In this document: positions 21,501 through 33,693 of the stretch, piece after piece
Layout: every line of letters begins with the position of its first letter
Numbering within the stretch: the stretch's first letter is position 1
Source: Ceraceosorus guamensis
Lineage: Eukaryota > Basidiomycota > Exobasidiomycetes > Ceraceosorales > Ceraceosoraceae
Reading direction: 5' to 3'
Length of the DNA: 64,000 nucleotides
Assembly: GCF_003144195.1 (NCBI RefSeq)
Contig: NW_020290023.1
Location: 1 to 64,000, forward strand
Notes under the pieces: generated by a model
Seen by the model: the letters and a program-made list of their open reading frames with translations, nothing else
Databases searched by the model: none
Told to the model about the DNA's origin: nothing
Made by a program: the position numbers and the translations under genes

Positions 21501-23145
21501 GCTGCTACTTCGGGAGGCAGCGAAAGGAGACTTTCCGAGACCGCTTCGACAGACGAACGATGCAGGACTCGTGTATACCAGTCCAGATGATCAAAGTAGT
21601 AGGCGACCATCCGCCGGACTATCTCTGGTGAAGGAGATAGACACAAGATTCGGTAGGCCACTGCCGGAGCAGAGTCTGCTGATCTTTGCGAGAAGCTCGT
21701 CGTTGGCGAATGCTGAGCATCGTTGTCTGCACCCGCACCGCCATTTATCTCGCCCAAACCAGCCTTGTCCGCAGTATCGCGCGCAAGCGCACCTTGAGCG
21801 CCCACAAGATGAGGCAAATCCGAAGGGCCTTCAAATCGAGACGTGATGTCGTGTCTCGAGCGTTTGCCTCGACCTTGAGCTGCTCCGTCTCCAGATGCCA
21901 AGCGCGCAGCGGCGTGCGTCGTATTGATGCGATTGCCCATGGCATAGCTGAACAAGAAAAAACAAAGCTATCAGACTCTGCTGCAGCGGGGACTCGGCCA
22001 CAGCCGCCTGCCGAACTCACTCTTCCAACATCATAGCGGCATCTTCGTCACCCATGTCGCGTTCCCTTTTGTGAGCAGCAAGAGGTACAGCGCCAGGTGC
22101 TGGGTCGCCCGGCGCAAAATTCCCGAGCGCTTGAGACTGGGCTTGAGCTTGACCAGAGTGCTCGTGCAAAGGCACCACACCACGCGGAGGGGATCGCTGA
22201 TCCGTCTTACGAAATGACATGTGTTGCGCGTCTGCCCCGGCAGAACCTGACCTCGACGGGCTGCGCGACGACTCTTCCTGGCGCCCCTTGGTATCTGAGT
22301 TCGGCCAGCGCACTGGCCTTGCTGGGCCGTTGACATCCTCAAGCCCCTTTACTCTCCCCTCTAGCTCGCGCACGCGATTTTGAAGCTGTTGAAACTCTGT
22401 CAAAGAGCAGCCTGCCTCCCAACGTATGACCTGCTTGCACTTGCTGCCCTCGTTGCGCAGTAAGCAAGGTCCACACGGACACTCCCGATCGCCTGGACGG
22501 GATAAACACGTACGGAACATCTCAGCGCGAGGACGCACAAGCGCCCCGGGGGGTAAAAGAGGAGCTACTCACATTTGATTTTTCGCCTTTTGCCTTAAGG
22601 GAACAAAGTAGTCAGACTTGAGTGTCAGCTGATGAGTCGGGATGCTACCGAGATGTTCATCGGACCAGAGCATGCGTTGAGCGCATACATGCGCGCGATG
22701 TGCCTCAGTGAGCCTGTTGGCTTTCGCGATCGATCGTGCTTTTGTAGCCTCCAACCATATGCCACCATTCTCTCAGTCGTTGCCGCCACTTACATTCGGT
22801 GCAGCTCAGCATGCGACCTTTGGGCCCGTCTTCCTTGCCATCGTTAGAACCGCCTCCGGCCCCGCCCATCGCGCTACTTGCTGCGTCATCGTTTTGAGCA
22901 GCGGCATCACCGTTCGCGGGCAACACTGCAGGTCGTCCGGGTGCATCTTTATTCTTGACATCCGGGCCCTTTCCGCCTGGACGAGCGCTAGACATTTTGC
23001 GCGGCAAGGGGGTTGCTTTTGCGGGTGCGTGAGGAGCTCGAGTATGCGAATCGGAAGTACTGGACGGTCGAGCGCTGGGTAGACTGTCAGCTGAGTGCAG
23101 AGTGCGACTCGAACTGGAGGACGCCTTGTCGGACATGGTCGCCAT
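18582..23145 (-). CDS. Zn2Cys6 fungal transcription factor
   Basis: Exons from the start are 23145-22794, 22593-22573, 22492-22021, 21947-21291, 21223-21158, 21069-20898, 20818-20681, 20597-20394, 20317-20126, 20051-19928, 19846-19782 and 19712-18582 (about 1197 residues). The binuclear zinc cluster is spread over the first three exons: CTEC, then KRRKIKC from a 21-nt microexon, then DRECPCGPC and SKC, spacing C-x2-C-x6-C-x5-C-x2-C-x8-C. A short coiled coil follows (FQQLQNRVRELEGRV). The middle is a Fungal_trans-type homology region (YYFDHLDWYTRVLH, LDREIGRRVWWYLTWLD, QSLPEYF, WINVYYGF). The C-terminus is Ser/Gly/Pro-rich. Exon 11 is uncertain: a reading from 19818 to 19784 with a GAG acceptor gives RAQRILELYSE, which fits a helix better. 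Target genes are unknown. Confidence 0.85.
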
Positions 23146-23550
23146 GTCCGAGTACAGACTGACGAAGAGGATGATGATGTTTGATGGCTTCAAAAAACGA
23201 GCATGGTGCCGCTTTTGAACGACTCCTAATAGCTACTCTCCTATAGAGTCCTTGTTCCCTGTGGCACAAGTCCGCGGAGCATACAGTGCCGCACCAGACA
23301 CGTGCCAGGACACTTTGCAAACCTATCGTGGCAGTGTTCGGATGTTCCGATGTGAGTCCGGCAGCACGCAAAGGGAACTTGCAAGCGTGGCATGCGACTA
23401 TTCTGAACGTGGAGCGTAGCAGGTGTGTGGAAGAGCGCAAGAAAGCCTCTATGATCAGCTTGAGGGGCCAGTGTCCAGAAGAGAGCCGATTGAGAAGCGG
23501 CAAGACGTACGAGAGCGCAGCGAAGGCGCGGTTTCATCCATCTCGCATTC

Positions 23551-23586
23551 TGTACCGTACCGGTACGGGTACCGGTACCGTATCGG
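23551..23586. repeat. GGTACC-like palindromic run
   Basis: Overlapping accgtac, accggtac and gggtacc units make a self-complementary tract that could form a hairpin. A related tract lies at 24325-24361. Confidence 0.6.
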
Positions 23587-23777
23587 TGCGCGCATGTATG
23601 GACATGTGGGTTCCGCGCCGGCCCTTTCGGTGTGCATCTGCTGCTGCACGCACATTCTGATTGATGTTTGCAGTCACGACGAGTGCGCAGCTTGGGATCA
23701 GTCGTGTGCCGCAATCACGAATCGTGCGTGAATCACGAATGCGCGCAAATGTCTCGCTCCACGGAACTGAAGCTTGG

Positions 23778-23798
23778 CTGCTGCTGCTGCTGCTGCTG
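23778..23798 (+). repeat. (CTG)7 microsatellite
   Basis: There are seven perfect CTG units in the intergenic DNA upstream of the Zn2Cys6 regulator. Confidence 0.8.
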
Positions 23799-24793
23799 CA
23801 CCGCCCGCCTTTCAGCTTGAGGGCCGAGATAGCGCAACTTTCAGGCACCATGTCGAGCGACCGATCGAACGGTGCGATACGAGCCAGCTCTATATAGCGT
23901 CACGCTGCTTGCTGCACACGAGGGGCATTCGAGCACGCGGACAAGCCCCGCAAGGACACGGCGGAAACGCGCAACGCCGGAAGCCCAGAAGAAGAAAGAT
24001 AAACGCAAACTCGAGCGCAAATCTTTGTTAATATGAATACCGCGTGAGATAAGCGATACCTACCGCCCGCCGTGCTGGTATATATACGTGGGTGAGTCAC
24101 GAGTAGCCTCTCATCTGGACGTCGTCTGGTTTCTTCCTTTCCCATAACTTGAATGTCTCTATGCGATCCCATTGTGCTGCCCATTAATCACTATTCACTT
24201 TCAAGTCTTGAATTGTGGGTCCTAATTTGGTACTTGCGTACAGATTTTTGTCGCGCCCTTTAAGCCGATGTTGGATCGTGCTCGCTTTGGAGCCAGTGCT
24301 GGACCGACGCTCGGCCCAGTCCTGTGTACCGCTACAACTCGTGTACCGGTACCGCTACCACTCATGACTTGAGCTGCGAGGCGTCATCCATCGGATTCAC
24401 AAGCCACGAGTGTGTCGTGGATGATGTTTTGCGGCCAGCATCCACCTTCCCATATATGTAATCACGAGGGGCTGAATTCGTCTATCTCTCTCGGCCGAAA
24501 GAAAGAGCTCGCAGAGCATTGCCCGTGCCACCGCGCCTGCACGCACGGTTCACCAGCAGCAAAAGCAAGAAAGAGCTCAGTGTAGCGCGCGACCTCGACC
24601 AGCATGCATGCAGAGACGCGTCGTGCCTTGGTGGGTGGGTGGCTATACCAGTTCACACATCTAGGCTTCGGGCGCATCTTGGCTGATGGTGGTGCCTTCC
24701 ACACCATTTCCCTCATTGAAGGCATACAGGCCTCAAGTTGCACAAAGATTTCACGACCGCATCGCGTCTTACCCAGCCAATTGGCGAAACAAG

Positions 24794-27633
24794 ATGGCAG
24801 AATCGAGGCGAAGAGCAGAGATCGAGTCCAAAAGGGCCAAGCTGGCCGAGCTGAAGAGGGCCAGAGAAGAGAGGGACAGGAGGATAGCTGCTGGTCGAGG
24901 GGAGAAAGGTTCAGAGGTGAGAGTGTGCTATACGGCCAGGCCTGCTCTTCACGCTGCCTCTGACGTGTACGCTGCTCGGCTATAGGCGAGCACTCCATCA
25001 GCCCGGAAAGATCTGGACGATCTGGTCGCAACTCTGGTAGGCACTTCGGCCAGCGCCAGCGGAGGCAGATCAGGATCGAGCAGCGCTGTAGGACGTATGC
25101 CATCTTACAGCACTGCGGGAGGTGAACCTTCGTCTGATGGTGCGACTGGTGCAGGATTAGCCGTCAATAGCGACAGTCCGGGCAGAGGAGGCAGATTGTC
25201 CACCGGTCCCAGGGCTTCGAGCGAATATGGGAGTGAGGCGATGGGCAGAGAAGACGGAGCAGAAGGGTGAGTGGGGCTGAGTATGGCTGGCTTTACAGGG
25301 GCATTGCGTGCTTAGCACCCATCACCTCGGTCTGCATCCTCTCAGATTGTATGCCAGGACGCCTCAACTCATCTCGGGCGCTCAAGAATTGTTCGAGTAT
25401 CCTCAAAAGGAGAGAGTGTATTATACCAAGGAAGTACAGACCACGTCGACTTCGACGGACGATGACATGGGCGAGAATGGCTTTGTAGGTGAAGGGGCTG
25501 GCGGCGCTGGGGGGGAAGCGCGCATACCTGCAGCAGCGGAAGAAGCTTTGAGAGCGAAAATCAAAAAGGAACTGGAAGAAGCTCAAGAAGCGAAAGAGGC
25601 GGAAGAAATGAAATTAGAAGAGGAGAGATTGGAAAGAGAGATCGAGGAGGGCCTCAGAGGTGAGCATACGACTTTAGAGCTCGTGCTAACATAGACCTCC
25701 TCAAGACCCGTTGACGCCATCTCGTGCCTTGCGCAGAGCTTTCATCGGCGGAACTCAATTCGATCTATGGAGCGCAAGACTTCACCAGCTTTGTGCAGAC
25801 CAGCTCCAAGATTGTCGAAAGAGCCCTCACAGACGCCTACGACTTTATGAAGGATTACACAAAGGACGAGAGCGGAGTTGGGTGAGCAACGCACTTTCGG
25901 TCTCGTTGCGCGCAGCACAGAGATGATAACGTTCTCTCGATGCCTTGTGACAGGGACGAAGCGGAAGCGCGCCAAGTGAAGGTGGTGCGGACCTTTTGGG
26001 ATGACAAGCTTTGCCGCGGACGGAGCGTCACTGACCTGGACTGGTCGGCCAGAGTGAGTCGTGCGCGACCTTTGATGCTGTCGAAGATGCCTTTGGCGAA
26101 TCTCTCCCTGGGCTCCTCTGGAGGTCGTGGCCTGGGTCTCGCAGAGGACCACAAGTGAAATCCGACATGTGAAGCACAACGGAACCTGGGTTTCCTTCAT
26201 CTGTTACCTGGATGTCAATCGTACTCAAATCGTTCTCGTCCCGTGTTTGCAGCACCCCGAGCTTAGCGTTGCCAGCTACAGTCGATCTGACGCAATCTCG
26301 AATGAAGACCCGGATGGCGTGGTTGCGGTGTGGAATATGCATCTTGCAGACAGGCCGGAGTTCGTCTTTCACGCTCAGGTAAGTTGGTGCGCAGGCAAGG
26401 TCTGGTAGGCTCACGCAGAACGAGTCACCCTGACGAGCTTCAACACCTCTCTTGACAGACGGACGTGCTTTCGACCAAATTCTCGCCCTTCAACCCAAAC
26501 TTGGTCGTGGGCGGAACTTACAGTGGACAGATCTTGATCTGGGATACTCGAAGCGGCACATTGCCAGTCCTCAAGACGCCTCTCTCAGCTGCTGGTCATA
26601 CGCACCCAGTCTACTCGTTGCAAATTGTGGGAACCCAAAACGCGCACAACCTCGTATCCGCGTCCACCGATGGACTAGTGTGCGGCTGGATGATGGACGT
26701 GCTAGCCAAGCCATCGGAGGTGCTTGAGCTGCTTTCGCCTCATCACACCAAGACTGACGAGGTGTCCGTTACCTCTTTCGGCTTCCCGGATCAAGAGACG
26801 GTTGAGTTCCTGGTGGGCACCGAAGAAGGCCACATTTTTCCTTGCGCTCGCTTTGATCGAGCAAGCGGCAAAGCTGGATTGAACACTTCTTACGTTCTCA
26901 AAGGTCACGCAGCACCTGTATCATCCTTGCATTTCCACCCCCTCTACGGGCCAGTGGATTTCTCAGACTTGTTCCTTAGCTCCAGTATGGACTGGACTAG
27001 CAGACTGTGGAGGTTACCTGGTCAATCGGCCGCTGCCGCTGGGGGAGCCCCCACTGCACCTGGCGTGTCTTCGCTAGGCTCCGCTGCCGGTTCCTTTGCG
27101 TCTGCTGGCATTTCTGGCGCATCCTCCTACAACACGAGCATCGTTGAACCGGTCACGACGTTTGAAGAGGCACCAGAATATGTCTACGATGTCAGGTGGC
27201 ACCCTACACATCCCGCGGTCTTTGGTCAGGTGGACGGCGTGGGCCGTTTTGATCTGTTCAACTTGAACCAAGACACCGAGGTGAGCTTTATGGCGTCTGT
27301 TGTTGCATGCCGAGAGTCGCTCCTTACTAAGTGCTCTATTGCCCATTTGCAATCTAGCGTCCCATATCGAGCACCATCATCGGAAACGGCCGCGCGCTGA
27401 ACAAGCTGGCATGGGACAAGAAAGAAGGCAAAAAGGCAGCAATGGGAGGCATCGATGGTAGGATCTACATCGCCGATGTTGGCACGCTGGCCCAACCGCG
27501 CGAAGATGAATGGATGACCTTCCAGAGGACGGTGGCCGACTTGTTGAATCCCGACAAGCAAAGGGGCATTCCCGAAGCCTTGCCCGCATCAGCTGCCGAT
27601 CGACCTTACCGTTCAGACGCGAACGAGACCTAA
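24794..27633 (+). CDS. Cytoplasmic dynein intermediate chain
   Basis: Exons are 24794-24916, 24986-25266, 25346-25659, 25737-25881, 25954-26053, 26253-26378, 26459-27280 and 27358-27633, giving 728 residues. The N-terminus is a charged single helix (KRAKLAELKRAREERDRR), the region that binds dynactin p150 and NudE. A YYTKEVQTT segment resembles the light-chain LC8/Tctex site of intermediate chains. An acidic coiled stretch (KKELEEAQEAKEAEEMKLEEER) follows. WD40 repeats make up the C-terminal half: DLDWSARHPEL, VAVWNMHLADRPEF, GQILIWDTR, DGLVCGWMMD, DWTSRLWRLPG and VYDVRWHPTHPAVF. It links dynein heavy chain to cargo and dynactin. The intron 26054-26252 (199 nt) is much longer than the others. 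Confidence 0.93.
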
Positions 27634-27777
27634 ATAGCGACAGCTCTGCAGGCCTCATTCTGAGCAATATACCAAGTCAAAGATTGACCCGCTGTGGGCC
27701 GTTGAGCTGCGCGACGAGGGGCTCGAGGGGACAAAAGTACATGCATTGTTTGCAGAGTTTGAAGCTTCGTACGCAGC

Positions 27778-30700
27778 TCAAATTTCGCCCGCTTGCTTTG
27801 CTGCAAGATACTCTTCGTGCAGCTTGATCTGCTTTTCGTGTTCCTTTTCCAAATTCTTTCTGCGCTTCTTGGCGAGTTCCTTGCCTTCCTTGTCATGAGT
27901 AGGGATGCCCTTGTCGTCGAATTGCGCGTACTCCGACTCTTCGACAGGAGCACCAGAAGATCGTCTGAAGAGCAATTCCGGAGCTATGCTGCCCTTTTGC
28001 AGCTTTTCGATCCTAGCAGCCTTGGCTTTTTCCGCAGCTTCTGCCTTTCGTGCCACTTTATCCTTGGCCGCTTGTTCCTTTTCCGCTCTGGTAGCTTGCA
28101 ATTGCGCAGCAGGCACGAGTTTCAACATAGCTTGACCAGACTCTGTGTCTTCCATCGCCACGCCAAGATCTACCATGTCTACATCACGAAGCTGATCTGC
28201 CAACTTGAGCAGCTCGGCGCTTGGAGCGTCTTCTCGCGCAAGCTTTCGGATCGAGTCTCTGAAGCCGGATAGAGCTTTGAGATATGGCATGAGGATCTCC
28301 TCGCGCTGTCGAAAGCAGGAGTGGAAGCCTGTCAGTATGTGCGCTTTTGGCAGCCAAAATGAATGCATCACACACAACTCACGTCCTCGCTCGAGTGGAG
28401 CCCATCGGCAGCTCCCGGTTCGGGAGACTCTCCCCAGCCGATTTGTCCCTCTCTCCTCGGGCCTTCACCCAGACCAAACACGAGCAGCACATCGCTGACC
28501 CATCGTGCGACGCTCTCCAAGATCTCGACGTTGAAATTCTGCGGCTTTGCGCTTCTTTCGTACACATTGGCCTTGGAAACAAGCTCCAACAAGATGTTGA
28601 TACCGCTCGGAGTATCGAACGAGTCGCACATGGCTCTTCTAAAGTTTTGTTGCGCCGCAACGAGCGAGGTGAGAAGGTCTGCTTCTGCCTGGGAGAAGTG
28701 TGCTGTACCGTCCGAGTAGGCTAGACCCCGGGACCGGGCTTCACGAACATGAGACCTGACAGTCGCAAAGAAGTTCTGTAGCGCAGGACAAAAGAATCGA
28801 GGTCAATGAAGATGGTCTTCGCACCTTGTAGCCACGGGAAATGTAGCTCACGTTGAAAGTGGTCTCCGCATTCTTCACTTCTGCCATGGCACTTTCCCTA
28901 AAGTCCATTTTTGAGCTCCAAAGTTGCAGCAAGAAAGCAAGCCTGAGCCTTCTGGGAGTGTACTTTTCCAAAGCTTCGTCAATGGAGATGAAATTTTTGA
29001 GGGATTTGGACATTTTCAAGCCCTCGATGTGCAAGTGACCCGTGTGCAAGAAGTAATTGATCCATTGACCACAGCCGCTGTGGGCCTGAGCGCAAGAGCG
29101 GTGTACCAAGGTCAATGTTGCACCTCTCCGCTGTAGCGCGAAACGTAACGAAGACGAGAGACTCACCTCGCTCTGCGCCAGCTCGTTGTCGTGGTGCGGG
29201 AACATGAGATCAACGCCGCCCGAGTGAATGTCGATCTGGGTGCCGAGCACTTCGGTAGCCATCACTGAGCACTCAATGTGCCATCCCGGTCTACCCGAGC
29301 CCCATGGGGAAGGCCAAGCTGGCTCGCCCGGTTTAGAGCTCTTCCAAAGCGCAAAGTCAGACGGCGTCCTCTTGCCAGAGACTGTCGAAGCGCCAGTAGA
29401 CAGCGAGCCTGCACGATGCGGCAATTGTCACGTTATCGATGGAACGGGTCAGCCGATCCCCACAATCGAGGTAAAGCGCTCTGCGTGCTCACCTTCGCCC
29501 TCTTCCAGTAAGGCCTTATCGCCCTTGCTCCAGGGTGCCAATTTAGCGTAATGATGTTTCTTCGCTTCTGGCGCAGCATTCGCCGCTTTAGAAGGAGCCC
29601 CATCGAAAGCCCTAGTATCGAACCAGACGTTGCTCTTTCCCTCTCCCGGACTAGAGTCCGCATAAGCGTACCCATTATCCACGATTCGCTTGACAAAGTC
29701 GACGATTCGAGGTACATACTCGGTCACCCTGGTCACGAGCGTGGGCTTCTCGACATGCAGCCGCGTCATGTCCTCGTAGAAGCGACCTTCCCAGTACTCG
29801 GCCAAGGACCGGAAGATGCTGTGATCTGAAACGCTAGCGCCCTTGGCTGCGTCCAACCAGGGTGAAAGGACGTCTGCGGAGGCGTCGATGAGCTGCTTGG
29901 ACAGCTCCTCGGTGGTCGGTGTTGCAGCGAGCGACATGGCTGCTGCTACTTGAGCTTGTCGCGATGAATCCTGTAGAAATGGGGCATCAAGTCTGAGCGA
30001 AGAATGCCTCGACTTCTCACTCTTTCCTCATCTTTACTCCGACTCACGAGAGCAGCAAACCACATGCCGAGCTTCGGCTCCTTTTCTGTGTTCTCCCTTC
30101 TCCACTGCTCATCTTTGTACAGCCTCGAAACCTCCTCCCACATAGCCTCTATCAAAGCCGCACCTCCCAGCTCGTTATCCTGAGGGGCCGGGGGAGGAGC
30201 AAACCTCTTCAAAGTCTTCTCAAAAAACACTCTCCAAGCTTCTTGAACCTGTTCCAGCAGCTCCTTTGTCAGGCCACTGGCATGCTGCTTCTGAAGTTCG
30301 GATAGAAGGTGCACTTGTCGAGCTCGGACTATAATCTTATCATCGATGTCCGTGACGTTCTGAACCAAGATGACGTCGTAACCAAAGTAATCCCTCAGCA
30401 GCCTACGAATGATATCTTGTGAGACGTAATTTCTGTTGAACACACAGTGTGGTATGGTTGGTCACTCCGACCTCGGATCTATCTGAGTTGCGAAGGAGAA
30501 TTCTCACCTGGCGTGTCCCATGTGACTGGCATCGTAGACAGTAGGACCACAATTGTACCACGTAACAGTCTTTCCTTTCATGGGAACAAAGGGCACTTTG
30601 GTCCGAGTCAACGAGTTGTAGACATGCAGCTCTGGGGCTGCATCGTTTCCTTGAGGGTCAGGTCGGGTCCAAGGGGGTTGGACATTGCGCGCAGCGGAGC

Positions 30701-30893
30701 CAGAAGCGTAAGCGCCCGCAGAGGTCGCAGCTGCGGTCGTCATGTTGGATGCGCAAGCGGTTGTATGCGTTCTGCTGAACTGATGCAGCGATCGAGTCGA
30801 AGAAGACGAAGGGTGTACTGCAAGAGTACGTTTCAGTCGTGATGGAGAAGAGAACAGCCGAGGGTAAAAGCTGGCAGTGATCCTCGCAACCAT
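27778..30893 (-). CDS. Cysteinyl-tRNA synthetase, probably dual-targeted
   Basis: Exons from the start are 30893-30508, 30432-30038, 29945-29493, 29408-29167, 29085-28852, 28775-28383 and 28305-27778, giving 876 residues. It charges tRNA-Cys. The class I signatures are HMGH in [10 protein letters not shown] and KMSKS in [11 protein letters not shown]. Zinc ligands fit the Cys of WYNCGPT, the Cys of HIECSVMA and the His of [12 protein letters not shown]. The lysine-rich C-terminal extension ([21 protein letters not shown]) is typical of eukaryotic enzymes. From the first ATG the protein starts [16 protein letters not shown] and stays basic for about 50 residues, like a mitochondrial presequence; a second in-frame ATG at 30743 would give a cytosolic form. 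The intron 30037-29946 uses an A|GTAAAG donor chosen for phase. TGACTCA lies about 200 bp upstream. Confidence 0.93.
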
Positions 30894-31091
30894 GCGCGCA
30901 GTAGGCCTACTCTGGTCCGTGATCGTCTGGCCTTGACTCGTACGTCTGCGTGTTCCCTTGGAAGATGTGGCTGCTTTAGATTCACTCGTCAACGTCGATT
31001 GGAGGACACGATCGCCGGACTGCTGAGTCGCACGCGAGTGTCTCGCGAGTGCGTGGAGTGTGTATCGAGGTCAGATGTGCGAGAGACACTC

Positions 31092-31098
31092 TGACTCA
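31092..31098 (+). promoter_or_regulatory. Gcn4/Cpc1-like site upstream of cysteinyl-tRNA synthetase
   Basis: This is a perfect TGACTCA, about 200 bp before the ATG at 30893. Fungal aminoacyl-tRNA synthetase genes are known general-control targets. One 7-bp site can occur by chance. Confidence 0.35.
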
Positions 31099-31148
31099 GA
31101 CTCAAGACTGAGGCTCGAGTCACGAAGAGGTTTATCGAGCTGCGTGCG

Positions 31149-31166
31149 TGTGTGTGTGTGTGTGTG
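31149..31166 (+). repeat. (TG)9 microsatellite
   Basis: Nine TG units in the gap between the cysteinyl-tRNA synthetase and GLO3. Confidence 0.8.
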
Positions 31167-31560
31167 AGAGAACAGAAGAACGGACCTGCTGCATGCACGC
31201 GCGCTCTTCGACGCCCTCCTGCTGCAACGCGCCCGCGTGTGCTTCGTGTCGTGCGCTGCTGCTCGATCGCTGCCCTGTATGCCCCACGTGATCTTTAGCG
31301 CACATTCTCGGCGTAAGGGGGTCGCACCATCGACCTCGCAAAGCCTCATAGCACATCACACTGGACTAATTGCTTTTCAAATCCTCTAGACAGCCTTCAA
31401 AAAGACACACATATCATTTTTAGCAACTCGTGAAGCGTCAAAGGGCCCTAAAGAGAGAGAAATTAGGAAGCACTTTGGTGGAAGGAGTGCTCGGCTGAGA
31501 AGACATCTTCAGAGGTGACACAACCCAAATGACGAGCAAAAGAATTACACGTCGAGCGCT

Positions 31561-33693
31561 TCAACCTCCATTGCGGGACATTTCCTCGAGATACTGGCTC
31601 AGCTGCGTGAAAGAGAGAGGGAGAAAGAAGCACCGTGTCAGCCACTCGGCCGGGTCACGATCAGACGTGACATGTGAAGACTCGAACGCACCTTCATAGC
31701 ACCAGCCCTGAAGCTCTCGATTCCGCTCTGCACGTCCGGATTGGCCATGAACTTGCCGTAGTACTCTTTGGCAGTCTGTTCGAAGTCACCGGCCCAGTCT
31801 CCATTGGCAGCCGGGGGAGGCTCGTCATCTTCATCGCGACCGCTATTTTGACGAAATCAATGGCGGAACGAGCAAGAGAGCGTTAGCTAGAATGGCAGGC
31901 CACCGGCACGGCCGTGCGTGAGGCAACGCACAAGTATTGGTTGGATGAGATGCTCGTTTGTCCAGTGAAGCCTTGCAACCTTTCACGCGCTTCTGCAGAG
32001 GCATTAGCATCATAATTGCCGCGCTCAAAGTACTGGTCCGAGGATATGGCTGAGGTGTGGAGAAGGGAAGCGACAGAATGGTCAAGATTTCAGTGATGAA
32101 CACGAGACGCGTCCTCCTGGTCTACTTACATTTTTGGCCCGCAAACTTGTTACGCGCGTAGTCCGTGTCGTCCGCTACAAGACCGAGTAGGCTTTGTGTC
32201 AGAGCGCTGATCGTAATGTGAGAGGCACGCCGATTAAGCTCACCGGTGTAGCTGGCAAGTTTTGCTGCTCTCTCAGCATCATTCTGCGCCTTTACACGCT
32301 GAGCGCCCATCTGCATTCTTCCAAAGCCCATGCCAAGCCTTTCCATTTCTCCACTTGGTCTCACCGGGCTGTTGGGCTTGCCATTGCTAGCATTGGAAGT
32401 TTGACTGGCCTTTGCTTTGGCATCTCTCTCGGCCTGAGCAGCAGCCGCAATAGCAGCTTTGGCAATCCCTTCAGCTTCCGCTTGCTCCTTCGCCACCTTG
32501 GCAGCCGCCTCTTCCTCGGCTGCAGCTGCGGCTGCCAATGCTGCATCCTTAGATTCCTGCTCCTTAGCCGCCTTTTCTAACGCTTCAAAGTCTACAGCTG
32601 GGCCTCCTCTTTTCACGCCTCCAAGCTTCGAGCCGCCAGCTGCACCCAGCTTGGTGGCTCCTAGACCAGGCTTGGCACGCACGGCTCCTAGCGCTGATTT
32701 GCCGCCGCCGCCACGCCCACTGCCCGTGGGAGTGGAAGACCGAAAAGAAGACGAAGAGATGGGTTGAGGAGAGGGTGCAGGCTTGGGTGCCGCTACGGCA
32801 GGAGCGGCGGCTGCAGCAGCAGCAGGCGCGGCATTTCGCGCTGACTGAGAAGCGGGCCTGCCAGCTCCGATGGCTGGCAACGCACCAGCAGCGGGTCTGA
32901 CAGCTTGAGCAGGCTTGGGCGCAGCGGTTCCAGCGGGCTTATCCCAGTCGTCGAAAAAGTCCTCATCGCCTGCTGCGCCGGCTGCGGCAGTGGTCGTGGT
33001 AGAAGCCAGAGGTCCTTCAGCCGCCATGCCAGGAAAGACCACTCTGCTTCCGATTGGTGCACCTCTAGCGTCATCTTCTGCTCTACGCTTCAACTCGGCC
33101 TTGTATGCGTTAGCTGCACCGGATGTATACTTGACTTTGCCTTCCGTGCCTGGAGTGAGAAGACCAGATCCGCCGTGCCTAGAAAAGAAGTCCGTTGCTG
33201 CGCCATTCCCTCCTACTTTCATCAGGCGCAACTGAGCCCATGTCCAGCTGTCCAAATTCGTAGATCTGTGAGGAGTGTCAAGTGGTGGATCAGCGGGCGT
33301 GACTCGGGAGGGCGCTTCGTGAGAGAGAAAGCTCACCGAACAAAGGTGATGTGCACGCCCATGTTGCGATGCACACTGCTACAGTCTAGGCAGATGTAGA
33401 CCGCAAATGTGGCGCTTGCCCATGTCGGGTTCTTGGCCCCGCAGTCGAAGCATACCTGCAAGATTGGAAAAGAATTTGTTCAACTTTGGAGTCGCTCTCC
33501 AGCTGCTGCGCGACCATAGCAAAAGCGTACCCGGTTCTCCTTGCGGAGCGACTTGAGATGCTTGAAGATGAGGACCAGATCCTATTGCATGGACAATGTC
33601 GGGGGAGTCCAAGGAAGGGTGAGCACGCATGCTTGAAAGGCTTGGTTGTCTGCTTACGCTACTGACTTCTTTGGATGGGCCAACGTCGGCCAT
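31561..33693 (-). CDS. GLO3: ArfGAP of the Glo3 / ArfGAP2-3 type
   Basis: Exons from the start are 33693-33658, 33581-33531, 33455-33337, 33265-32244, 32174-32130, 32049-31932, 31842-31692 and 31602-31561, giving 527 residues. The ArfGAP zinc finger shows [13 protein letters not shown], then [20 protein letters not shown] (C-x2-C-x16-C-x2-C and the arginine finger), then [19 protein letters not shown]. The middle is an Ala/Pro/Gly-rich linker. The C-terminus has two copies of the Glo3 regulatory motif ([10 protein letters not shown] and ISSNQYFGRD) and an amphipathic end. It stimulates GTP hydrolysis by Arf1 on COPI vesicles at the Golgi. It shares a 709-bp divergent promoter with SEC15. Confidence 0.94.

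Larger units (their letters stand above)
23146..24793. promoter_or_regulatory. Long divergent intergenic region (regulator / dynein intermediate chain)
   Basis: About 1.65 kb separates two divergent genes. It holds runs of GGTACC-like palindromes at 23551-23586 and 24325-24361, a (CTG)7 run at 23778-23798, TATA-like boxes near 23890 and 24080 (tatatatacg), and several tcacgaat/gagtcacgag motifs (23715, 23731, 24094). No supported ORF was found. Confidence 0.5.
30894..31560. other. Intergenic: synthetase promoter and GLO3 3' side
   Basis: It contains a perfect TGACTCA at 31092-31098, a near match TGAGTCG at about 31024, a gagtcacga motif near 31116 and a (TG)9 run at 31149-31166. No gene was seen. 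Confidence 0.5.
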
